From an uncultured Christensenella sp. (lineage in GTDB: Bacteria; Bacillota; Clostridia; Christensenellales; UBA1242), in the NCBI GenBank assembly GCA_905203645.1, contig CAJKWP010000020.1, forward strand, positions 1-19,944: DNA of 19,944 nt. Reading direction: 5' to 3'. The notes under the pieces were generated by a model that saw nothing but the letters and a program-made list of their open reading frames with translations, was not told where the DNA came from and did not search any database. The position numbers were made by a program, and so were the translations under genes. This document shows positions 1 through 6,722 of the stretch, piece after piece (positions within the stretch are counted from its first letter, which is position 1; each line of letters starts with the position of its first letter).

Positions 1-399
1 GATATCAAGGCAAGTTTGATTGATGCGGGTTTTATTTATAAAACAAATGAAGGCACAAACGAAGACAAATACAACATCACTTACGAAGGAAGAAATTGTC
101 TTTCTCATTTTTATACCAAAATACCACTTGAACTTCGTGAAGAAATCACCGAATTCACAAAGAAAAACAGACTCCACTTCAAACGCTCGCAAGAATATGT
201 TTGTGATTATTCAAAAAACGTTGACGGGTCCTATATGGTAACACTCAAAATTCGTGCCGCTTTCATAAGTCAACCTATGCTTGAACTCAAAATAAAGGCA
301 CCTTCAAGGCAAAGTGCCATAAACGCATGTAAAAAATGGAAGGAAAGTGCACATTTGGTATATGAAAGTATTTATGAATCTCTTATAAGCGAGGAATAA
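1..399 (+). CDS. DUF4364-like protein, 5' end missing
   Basis: The frame is open from base 1, so this is the last 132 codons of a gene that starts before the window; a TTG at 16 is only an internal codon. The visible part has a segment like the end of a winged helix (YNITYEGRNCLSHF), then a segment starting PLELREEI, a mixed strand region (DGSYMVTLKIRA) and a closing helix (residues AINACKKWKESAHLVYESI). This order and length resemble the DUF4364 family of Clostridia, which is thought to be a PadR-like DNA-binding family; that assignment is from memory of the family and is moderate. The stop lies 2 bases before the ABC ATPase start, so the genes are almost certainly cotranscribed and the protein may regulate the transporter. 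Confidence 0.6.
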   Translation, partial: DIKASLIDAGFIYKTNEGTNEDKYNITYEGRNCLSHFYTKIPLELREEITEFTKKNRLHFKRSQEYVCDYSKNVDGSYMVTLKIRAAFISQPMLELKIKAPSRQSAINACKKWKESAHLVYESIYESLISEE

Positions 400-401
400 T
401 T

Positions 402-1340
402 ATGAATGACAATATTGTGTTGGACGTAAGAAACCTTACAAAAAAATATGGCGATCGCACTGTTGTTTCAAACGTAAGTTTTCAAATAAGAACAGGACAA
501 ATATTTGGTTTTTTGGGCGCAAATGGTGCTGGAAAAAGCACAACCATCAAAATGATATGCGGACTGACGTCAATTTCTGGTGGCGATATTTACATCATGG
601 GCAAATCGGTAAAAAACAATTTTGAAAATGCTATCGCAAATGTTGGAGGAGTTATTGAAACCCCTACTCTTTATTCGTATATGTCAGGGCTTAACAATCT
701 TAAATTTTTTGCAAGCCTTTATTCAAACATTTCAGATGACCGCATATTGGAAGTCGCAGAATTGGTTGGACTTTCTTCAAGGATAAAAGACAAAGTGTCA
801 TCGTACAGCCTTGGCATGAAACAAAGACTTGGAATTGCACAAGCACTCCTTCACAATCCAAGACTTTTGATTTTGGACGAACCAACAAATGGTCTTGATG
901 CCAATGGAATAAAAGAAATGCGTATTTTGCTTAAAAAATTGGCAAAAAATTATGGCATTGCAATTTTGATTTCAAGCCATATTTTAAGTGAAATGGAAAA
1001 CCTGTGCGACACAATAGCAATCATAAACAAAGGCGTGATTATCGAATTCAAAACAATGGATGAAATTAAGCACTCTATCAAAAAAGATGGCTCAACGTTT
1101 ATCCGTGTCAACGCACCAAATTATGCTGGGCAACTCATCCAAGATTATTTGGAAGAAAAAGTCGGCATTTGCAATGACAAAGTACTTTTCAATGCAAACG
1201 ACCAACAACTTGCGGAAATTATTATTTTGCTTACAAAAAACAAAATCGCAGTTTATGGTGCTGGCGATGTTGATTACAGTCTGGAAGATGTATTCTTGAA
1301 CGTACTTGGAAAAGTCAACAAGGACACTGCAATAGCATAA
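402..1340 (+). CDS. ABC transporter ATP-binding protein (drug/bacitracin-export type)
   Basis: This 312-residue protein is the nucleotide-binding subunit of an ABC exporter. Walker A GANGAGKST is at residues 39-47, the ABC signature YSLGMKQR at 135-142, Walker B LLILDE at 155-160 followed by PTNGLD, and the switch histidine in SSH at 193. The C-terminal ~80 residues form the accessory domain usual in single-domain ATPases of the BcrA/CcmA type. It lies 2 bases after the DUF4364-like gene, with the ribosome site GAGGAA just upstream, and 35 bases before a membrane partner. The substrate cannot be told from sequence; antimicrobial peptide or drug efflux is common for this type. Confidence 0.93.
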   Translation: MNDNIVLDVRNLTKKYGDRTVVSNVSFQIRTGQIFGFLGANGAGKSTTIKMICGLTSISGGDIYIMGKSVKNNFENAIANVGGVIETPTLYSYMSGLNNLKFFASLYSNISDDRILEVAELVGLSSRIKDKVSSYSLGMKQRLGIAQALLHNPRLLILDEPTNGLDANGIKEMRILLKKLAKNYGIAILISSHILSEMENLCDTIAIINKGVIIEFKTMDEIKHSIKKDGSTFIRVNAPNYAGQLIQDYLEEKVGICNDKVLFNANDQQLAEIIILLTKNKIAVYGAGDVDYSLEDVFLNVLGKVNKDTAIA

Positions 1341-1366
1341 AGGATAAAGTATAAAGGATAAAGGAG
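1337..1366 (+). repeat. Tandem 14-base repeat carrying the ribosome-binding site of the permease
   Basis: ATAAAGGATAAAGT (1337-1350) is followed directly by ATAAAGGATAAAGG (1351-1364), 13 of 14 bases identical. The first copy overlaps the stop codon of the ATPase. The duplication yields three AAAGGA elements; the last, AAAGGAG at 1360-1366, is 9 bases from the permease ATG at 1376 and is the likely working site. Confidence 0.8.
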
Positions 1367-1375
1367 CAAATTGGG

Positions 1376-3112
1376 ATGAAAGTTTTTAAACTTGCAAAAA
1401 GTGAACTTAAAAAAATATTTTTGAAACCGATTATGTTGGTTGCTTTTTTTGTCGTTATTGCAACGTTGGTTGTCACCACGTTTACATTTTCACCTGCCCC
1501 AAAAGAAAAAACAACCGTTACACTTGGGGGAACAAATATCATATCTTTGTACAACACATTTACAACCAGTGCCACTGAACAAAACAGCAAAACAAATTTG
1601 GATGACAAACTTTCAAAGGAATATCAGTGGGTAAGTCAATATTTTACAAAGATTCAAACAAAATCCGAACTGGAAAGTTTGAATGCAAAAATTGCCGCCA
1701 CCGATGCCGATATGCAGCAGTTACACCGTGACGTTCTCAGTTATTGCAACAACACAGGTACAACACAAAACGAAGTCAAAGAAAGATTTCGCTTGCTTGC
1801 AACAAAGGCATCTGAAACTTACAATTATCTTAACAATCTAAGCGATATTTCATTTTATTTGTCACTCAGCGATTTTGACACGTTGTCAAAGTTTTTTGAA
1901 GGCATTGCCAAAAATATCCCATCGGTGTTTGTAAATCCTGATGTGCAATTCCCACAAATAAACAACTTTTTGTCTGAAAATTACAATTTCAAACAAATTT
2001 CCGAAATTACGCAGAATTTGAAAGTTTTTGAAATAAATCAAGAAAAGTATGACGAACTCATCCAAAACTTTTACACCGAAATTTATCCAACTGACAATGA
2101 AACAAAATTGGGCAAATTGTTTGAAGAAATAAAAGACTTCGCTCTGGCAAATTCAGATTCTACCCTTCCAGAAGATTTTGAAAAGTTTAACAATTTGGTT
2201 TCAAATTACAAAAGCATAGTTGTTATGTCATCAAATGCACTCAAAAATGGCTGGATTGTACAACTTGCTGGAAACAAAAGCGACAATGAACTTCACGAAT
2301 TTATTGGATTTGCAAATTACAACAGTTACATCTACAAACAAGAAGTTGCCAAAAACGAATACTTGCTCAAAATCGGCAAATTTGATTATCAGTTTTTGGA
2401 ACCAATGAGTTTCAATCGCAACAGTGGCGAAAAAACAAACGTATTTGACTTTTTGGTTTTTGCAATGCAAATTGTTTCTTTTGTACTTGCAATAATAGTA
2501 ATTTTTGTTGCCAGTGGAACAGTTGCCACTGAACTTTCAAATGGCACTATGAAAATGCTTGCAATACGCCCATACAGTCGTAACAAAATTATTTTGGCAA
2601 AGTTTTTGGCTTGCATTATGTTTATGATAATGATGGTTCTTATGGCATTTGTAATTTCATTTGCAGTTGGATTCTTCACTTATGGAATTGGTGCCACAAA
2701 TGTACTTGTTGTGTTCAACAGTTCAAAAGTCATCGAAATGAATGTTTTTGTAGTCACAATACTTTACTTGCTTTCCTGCATACTCAACCTTATATTCTAT
2801 ATTTCCCTTTCTATACTTGTATCAATTTTATTCAAATCAAATGTAATTTCCGTGATTGTTGGCTTGTTGACCTATGGAATTTCAATTATATTCAACGCAT
2901 TGTTATATGCAAAAAATTGGATGGTTTACTTACCTTTCGCACATTTTGATTTGTTCAAATATTTTGGAAGCGTAGTAAACAATGGTGATTTCTTTGGCTT
3001 CTCGTTGGCTAACGGCGGAACCTTTACAATAAGCATAATTTATCTTTTGATATGTATACTTTTAAACATCTTTGCTTCCACATTCATCTTCCGCAAAAGA
3101 AACATTGCTTAA
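1376..3112 (+). CDS. ABC-2 type transporter permease with large extracytoplasmic domain
   Basis: This 578-residue membrane protein is the partner of the ATPase upstream. One transmembrane helix lies at about residues 17-38. A long, hydrophilic, Gln/Asn/Lys-rich stretch of about 300 residues follows and should be outside the membrane. The remainder (about 360 to 575) is a block of about six helices with the ABC-2 pattern, including the segment VATELSNGTMKML on the cytoplasmic side. This one-helix, big-domain, many-helix layout is typical of ABC-2 exporters and of transporters acting on cell-envelope substrates. A strong AAAGGAG ribosome site supports the ATG at 1376. The operon ends at the hairpin at 3131-3165. 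Confidence 0.88.
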   Translation: MKVFKLAKSELKKIFLKPIMLVAFFVVIATLVVTTFTFSPAPKEKTTVTLGGTNIISLYNTFTTSATEQNSKTNLDDKLSKEYQWVSQYFTKIQTKSELESLNAKIAATDADMQQLHRDVLSYCNNTGTTQNEVKERFRLLATKASETYNYLNNLSDISFYLSLSDFDTLSKFFEGIAKNIPSVFVNPDVQFPQINNFLSENYNFKQISEITQNLKVFEINQEKYDELIQNFYTEIYPTDNETKLGKLFEEIKDFALANSDSTLPEDFEKFNNLVSNYKSIVVMSSNALKNGWIVQLAGNKSDNELHEFIGFANYNSYIYKQEVAKNEYLLKIGKFDYQFLEPMSFNRNSGEKTNVFDFLVFAMQIVSFVLAIIVIFVASGTVATELSNGTMKMLAIRPYSRNKIILAKFLACIMFMIMMVLMAFVISFAVGFFTYGIGATNVLVVFNSSKVIEMNVFVVTILYLLSCILNLIFYISLSILVSILFKSNVISVIVGLLTYGISIIFNALLYAKNWMVYLPFAHFDLFKYFGSVVNNGDFFGFSLANGGTFTISIIYLLICILLNIFASTFIFRKRNIA

Positions 3113-3130
3113 CTAAAGTCGCAATAACAA

Positions 3131-3165
3131 AAAAAAGAAACTCTTGAAAATAGGGTTTCTTTTTT
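3131..3165. terminator. Two-way intrinsic terminator between the ABC operon and scpB
   Basis: Arms AAAAAAGAAACTCT (3131-3144) and AGGGTTTCTTTTTT (3152-3165) pair over 14 positions, with one G-U pair in RNA and a 7-base loop. An A-run on one side and a T-run on the other make it work in both directions. It lies between the stops of two convergent genes at 3112 and 3176. Confidence 0.85.
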
Positions 3166-3175
3166 CTTGTATAAC

Positions 3176-3898
3176 TCAACCACAATTTTGGTCGACATCT
3201 GTTTGATTGTCTTCTTGGGCTTTTTGCAAAGAATCTTTGATATCAAAATCAACGTTGACCGCTTCCACGTCTTCCCCTTGCAAAAATTCGGGTATTTCTT
3301 CTTCATCAGGCAATTTGTAATCCCTGTAAAGGCTGTCGCTTTTCTCTTCTTCGGTCAATCTTATAAGTTTGATTTTTTCAAGCAATTCGTTGTAATCTGG
3401 CAAGTCCTCGATTGATTGCAAATCAAATCTTTTCAAAAAGTCTTCGGTCGTGCCAAAAAGCAATGGTTTTCCGATAACATCTTTCCGTCCAACGACTTCA
3501 ATCATGTTGTGTTCAAGCAAAACCTGAACAGCATAATCAGAACTCACGCCACGGATATTTTCGATATCCAATCTTGTAACTGGCTGTTTGTATGCCACAA
3601 TTGCAAGTGTTTGCATTGCTGCCTTTGTCAAAGCTTTTTCCCTGATAGGATTCAAAACAGCAGCAATATAATCTGCATATTTTGGGTTGCTTGAAAGTTG
3701 AATTTTGTTTCCGTAAGAAATCAAATGTATTCCACTTTCGTCACACAACTCTTTTTTAAGTTTTTCAACTTCTTTTTTTATGTCAGACACTTCAAAGGCA
3801 AGTTTATCAGCAATATCTTTGAGTTCCACACCTTCGCCTGAAACAAACAGTATTGATTTAATTATTTCTTTAAGTTGTGATTTGTTTATCTCATCCAT
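3176..3898 (-). CDS. scpB: Segregation and condensation protein B
   Basis: ScpB is the winged-helix partner that, with the kleisin ScpA, forms the bacterial Smc condensin complex for chromosome compaction and segregation. The protein has the family start ..LKEIIKSILFVSGEGVELKDIA, a first winged helix, then the conserved KAAMQTLAIVAYKQPVTR and IENIRGVSSD segments of the second winged helix, and an acidic tail. The ATG at 3898 is chosen (240 residues): it follows GGAGAGGG by a few bases and overlaps the scpA stop (ATGGATGA). A TTG at 3916 would add six residues but lies before that ribosome site. The overlap implies translational coupling, which suits equal subunit supply. Confidence 0.93.
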   Translation of the reverse strand: MDEINKSQLKEIIKSILFVSGEGVELKDIADKLAFEVSDIKKEVEKLKKELCDESGIHLISYGNKIQLSSNPKYADYIAAVLNPIREKALTKAAMQTLAIVAYKQPVTRLDIENIRGVSSDYAVQVLLEHNMIEVVGRKDVIGKPLLFGTTEDFLKRFDLQSIEDLPDYNELLEKIKLIRLTEEEKSDSLYRDYKLPDEEEIPEFLQGEDVEAVNVDFDIKDSLQKAQEDNQTDVDQNCG

Positions 3899-4649
3899 TT
3901 CTTCCCTCTCCAGCAAATATTTCTATTTCACCATAGATGTTTTTTTGCACGCATTTTATAACTTGCATTTTCATAAGTTCAAGGCAAGCCAAAAAGATGT
4001 TAATCAACTCACTTTTGGTTTGGTTTTCTTCGAACAAATCTGAAAATTTCAGTTTTTTATGTATCAAAATAGCGTCTTTGATTGCAACGATTTTTTCAGC
4101 AACCGTAAAGCGGTCCTTGACAATCTTTTTGGGTTCATCTTCCTTGACCTTTTTGTCAATGCGGGTCATAATCTCAACAAATGCTTGGATGAGCATATCC
4201 ATCTGCATATCTTTGAGTACAAAGTGTACTTGTCCCACGGTTTCATCTGGCTTTTTGTAAAGGCGTTCGACATCTTCTTGCAGTTGCAAAACTTCGCTTG
4301 CCTCTTTCAAAAGTTTGTATTCTTGAATTTGTATAAGCAAATTGCGTTCTGGGTCATCTTCTTCAGCAACTTCTTCTTCGGGCCTTGGCAAAATATTTTT
4401 GCTTTTGATTTCCAAAAGTGTTGCAGCGACTGTAATAAAGTCGGTCGCTTTGTCAAGGTCAACCGTATCAATAGATTCCATGTAAAGCATATATTGGTCG
4501 GTTATAAGTGACAATTTTACGTCCATGATATCCATTTTGGATTGTTTTATCAAATCCAATAATAAATCCAATGGACCTTCGTAATTGTCCAATTTAAATC
4601 TGTATTTGTCATCATCAATGAGTTCTTCTTCTACAAGATTTTCTTCCAT
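3891..4649 (-). CDS. scpA: Segregation and condensation protein A (kleisin)
   Basis: ScpA bridges the two Smc heads. The hallmark segment KYRFKLDNYEGPLDLLLDLI near the N terminus is the Smc-neck-binding helix region; the acidic centre (EEEVAEEDDPERN) and the C-terminal winged helix (ending ..MKMQVIKCVQKNIYGEIEIF) follow the family plan, and the length of 252 residues is normal. Two ATGs are possible. The one at 4658 lies inside a perfect TATAAT box at 4657-4662, so a transcript from that promoter cannot contain it. The ATG at 4649 is therefore chosen; it would be the first codon of the mRNA or one base from its end. There is no ribosome site in front of either ATG. Read-through from the M50 gene 40 bases upstream is also possible. 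Confidence 0.92.
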   Translation of the reverse strand: MEENLVEEELIDDDKYRFKLDNYEGPLDLLLDLIKQSKMDIMDVKLSLITDQYMLYMESIDTVDLDKATDFITVAATLLEIKSKNILPRPEEEVAEEDDPERNLLIQIQEYKLLKEASEVLQLQEDVERLYKKPDETVGQVHFVLKDMQMDMLIQAFVEIMTRIDKKVKEDEPKKIVKDRFTVAEKIVAIKDAILIHKKLKFSDLFEENQTKSELINIFLACLELMKMQVIKCVQKNIYGEIEIFAGEGRNG

Positions 4650-4656
4650 CTTGACC

Positions 4657-4685
4657 ATTATATCTTATAAAAGACCTTTAGTCAA
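4657..4685 (-). promoter_or_regulatory. Promoter of scpA, predicting a leaderless mRNA
   Basis: TTGACT at 4680-4685 and TATAAT at 4657-4662 on the minus strand are 17 bases apart, matching the main sigma factor consensus in 11 of 12 positions. Only seven bases (4650-4656) separate the -10 box from the ATG at 4649, so transcription should begin on or next to the start codon. Confidence 0.75.
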
Positions 4686-4689
4686 GTTT

Positions 4690-5367
4690 TCACAAAAAAA
4701 GTCCCCAAAACAAATCGAATACACCAAGAAATCCAGTCATGACAAAATCATAAAAAATATCAAATACTGGTGTTATAATCAAAATCAACAACAATATATT
4801 GCCATATTTGTACATAAACTGAACAAATGGATTGTTGTACTTCAAAAATGTAGCAATAAAATTGAATCCATCAAGAGGATAAATTGGCAAAATATTGAAA
4901 ATTGCAAGTGACAAGTTTACAACAAATGTAAAAAGCAAAAAATAATTCAAAAAAACAAGAAGATAATTTGAATAGATCGTCACATCACTGCCACAAAAAT
5001 GGCAAAGCAAATAATAAAATCCGCTGAAAACAAATGCAAGTATCAAGTTTGTCAAAATGCCACTTAAAGAAACAAGAGCATTGCCCTTTTTATAGTTGTG
5101 GAATTTCATTGGATTAACTTCAACTGGTTTCGCCCATCCAAATCCAACAAACAAAAAGCACAAAATTCCAATACCTGATAAATGAGCAAAGGGATTGAGT
5201 GTCATTCTTCCCATCAATTTCGCCGTATCATCACCGCATTTGTAAGCAATAAAAGCGTGAGCAAACTCATGAAAAGTTATTGCAATGGTAACAGCCAAAA
5301 AATAGCCAAGAGCCAAGCAAAACAGCATAAGCCCCGTGATATTTGAATTTAATATATAGTAAATCAT
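4690..5367 (-). CDS. Site-2 protease family membrane metalloprotease (M50)
   Basis: This is a 225-residue intramembrane zinc protease-like protein. The zinc motif HEFAH is in the first transmembrane region (residues about 33-37), preceded by the usual hydrophobic stretch. NPFAHLSGIG and GFGWAKPVEVNP follow, and the second metal-site segment is FNILPIYPLDGF. These are the diagnostic pieces of the small M50 family found beside scpA in many Firmicutes. The ribosome site AAGGAA is 8 bases before the ATG. The substrate is unknown. The gene precedes scpA on the same strand, and has its own promoter at 5407-5435. Confidence 0.9.
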   Translation of the reverse strand: MIYYILNSNITGLMLFCLALGYFLAVTIAITFHEFAHAFIAYKCGDDTAKLMGRMTLNPFAHLSGIGILCFLFVGFGWAKPVEVNPMKFHNYKKGNALVSLSGILTNLILAFVFSGFYYLLCHFCGSDVTIYSNYLLVFLNYFLLFTFVVNLSLAIFNILPIYPLDGFNFIATFLKYNNPFVQFMYKYGNILLLILIITPVFDIFYDFVMTGFLGVFDLFWGLFL

Positions 5368-5406
5368 TTACAGTATTCCTTAATATTTAATCAATATTTT
5401 AACAAA

Positions 5407-5435
5407 ATACTAACACCAAAAAATATTTCTGTCAA
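5407..5435 (-). promoter_or_regulatory. Promoter of the M50 protease gene
   Basis: TTGACA (5430-5435) and TAGTAT (5407-5412) on the minus strand are 17 bases apart. They lie directly after the stop of the SpoIIM-like gene and leave a short leader with AAGGAA before the ATG at 5367. Confidence 0.6.
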
Positions 5436-5436
5436 A

Positions 5437-6060
5437 TCAAATCACCAATATAACTTGGGCACTGAATAAAAGTAACAATATTGTTTCAAGCAAGTTTACA
5501 ATAGTTAGCAAAAGTATAAAAACCCCAAAAAGCAAAAATGAATTTAACCCATATATTTTTCCGTATTTTTTTTTGCATATTGCCCTGTTTCTTACGATAC
5601 AAAAAAACAAGCATCCAAGAGCGAGCATTATAATTTGAGCAGGTATTATAATGATTATGGCAGTGAGTATTCCTCCCAGACCATACATAATTATAAGCAA
5701 ACAAGCATTGAGTCCCAAAAGATAAGATCTGAATGCAATAACAAAAAGACCGATTGGGAACAAAAATGGCGCCAGTGAACAAACAAGCAATATGGCACAG
5801 AAGCAAGTGTATGACAAAAGTCTTTCAAAAAAAAGCTTTGAACTTGCAATATTTCCATTTGCGAATTGAGTCAAACCATAGTCATTGAAATTGAGTATTT
5901 CACAACCACCTGCGTATTTTATTGCGGTAAAAATCCCAGTCAAAAAGCCAACAAGCAAAACAAAACCAAGTACACAAAGCCGAATTTTGTTAACTCGAAA
6001 AAAACTTAGACAAATATATGTAAAATTGTTCCATTTGCCAATGTATTTGTATGATTTCAT
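5437..6060 (-). CDS. SpoIIM-like membrane protein
   Basis: This 207-residue protein has about five transmembrane helices: one at about residues 30-48, a block of three between about 85 and 158, and one at the end containing IVNLLETILLLL. The layout (one helix, loop, tight block of three with a proline-containing IIIIIPAQII segment, and a last helix with a Leu-Leu-Glu motif) matches stage II sporulation protein M. In Bacillus, SpoIIM works with SpoIID and SpoIIP in septal peptidoglycan removal and engulfment. Identity is moderate because membrane segments are poorly diagnostic. Clostridia often keep spoIIM near scpA/scpB, which supports the call. No ribosome site is visible before the ATG; the preceding bases CATAGTATATTTAT hold a CATA-type -10 that could again mean a very short leader. 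Confidence 0.6.
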   Translation of the reverse strand: MKSYKYIGKWNNFTYICLSFFRVNKIRLCVLGFVLLVGFLTGIFTAIKYAGGCEILNFNDYGLTQFANGNIASSKLFFERLLSYTCFCAILLVCSLAPFLFPIGLFVIAFRSYLLGLNACLLIIMYGLGGILTAIIIIIPAQIIMLALGCLFFCIVRNRAICKKKYGKIYGLNSFLLFGVFILLLTIVNLLETILLLLFSAQVILVI

Positions 6061-6102
6061 ATAAATATACTATGTCGTAAATTGGCAAAATAACACGGAA
6101 TT

Positions 6103-6135
6103 AAAAAACGCCTTGCAATTTGCAAAGCATTTTTT
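6103..6135 (-). terminator. Terminator of hpf
   Basis: On the minus strand, AAAAAATGCTTTGC (6135-6122) pairs with GCAAGGCGTTTTTT (6116-6103) with G-U pairs and a 5-base loop. It begins 5 bases after the hpf stop and ends in a T-run. The matching A-run may also serve the other strand. Confidence 0.8.
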
Positions 6136-6140
6136 GAATT

Positions 6141-6671
6141 TTAATATTCACATTCAATCAAGCCAAGTTTGTCATCATTTCTTTTGTACAACACGTTTAC
6201 CTTTCCAGTTTCCGCATTCAAAAATACATAAAAATCGTGTTCCAAATTTTCAAGTTGCATTTCAGCATCTTCAACAAGTTCAGGTTCCAAAACAAACTTT
6301 TTACGTTTGTAAATATCTTTTGGTGCATCTTTTGGTTTTTCACTCAAGAACAGATAAGATGCTTGGTCAAAAGCAGATTTTTTGAACAAATCTTTCTTTT
6401 TTTCGCTTTGTTTGATGATTTGTTTTTCGATTTTGGGCAAAATTGTATCTATATTTTCATACATATTTTCGCCTGATACTTCTGCCCTGTAAATTTGGCC
6501 TTTGTTTGTTATTGTCAATTCCATTTTATAGGTTTTATTTTCAAGTTTACAAACAATTCTTGCTTTCGCATCGTCTTCAAAATATCTTTCAAGTTTGCTA
6601 ACTTTTTTTGAAATGATTGTTGCCAATCTTGCTCCGATGTCATAATTTCTTTCAATAAATTCAAGTTTCAT
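6141..6671 (-). CDS. hpf: Ribosome hibernation-promoting factor, long form
   Basis: Long HPF joins 70S ribosomes into inactive 100S dimers in slow growth or stress. The N-terminal domain (about residues 1-95, from MKLEFIERNYDIG) has the strand-helix pattern of the S30AE family, with KVSKLERYF in the first helix. After a charged linker, the C-terminal dimerisation domain includes FYVFLNAETGKVNVLYKRND followed by GLIECEY. The length of 176 residues is normal for the long form. The ATG at 6671 is chosen since it follows GGAGGAG (6676-6682 on the plus strand) by 4 bases and begins the conserved domain; an extension to 6698 would read through the ribosome site and promoter. It lies 52 bases after clpC but has its own promoter. 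Confidence 0.93.
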   Translation of the reverse strand: MKLEFIERNYDIGARLATIISKKVSKLERYFEDDAKARIVCKLENKTYKMELTITNKGQIYRAEVSGENMYENIDTILPKIEKQIIKQSEKKKDLFKKSAFDQASYLFLSEKPKDAPKDIYKRKKFVLEPELVEDAEMQLENLEHDFYVFLNAETGKVNVLYKRNDDKLGLIECEY

Positions 6672-6688
6672 AATTCTCCTCCACAAAT

Positions 6689-6718
6689 AGTATATCAAAT
6701 TTCTTGCATTAAACGCAA
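6689..6718 (-). promoter_or_regulatory. Promoter of hpf
   Basis: TTGCGT (6713-6718) and TATACT (6689-6694) on the minus strand are 18 bases apart, in the gap between the clpC stop and the hpf ribosome site. This gives hpf expression independent of clpC. Confidence 0.6.
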
Positions 6719-6722
6719 ATTT

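Noticed and set aside
4059..4511. 150-codon open frame on the plus strand
   Set aside because: It is the complement of scpA, with a Phe/Cys-rich product and no ribosome site; scpA on the other strand is certain.
6672..6698. Upstream extension of hpf to 6698
   Set aside because: The extra codons read through the GGAGGAG ribosome site and the -10 box; the family starts at MKLEF.
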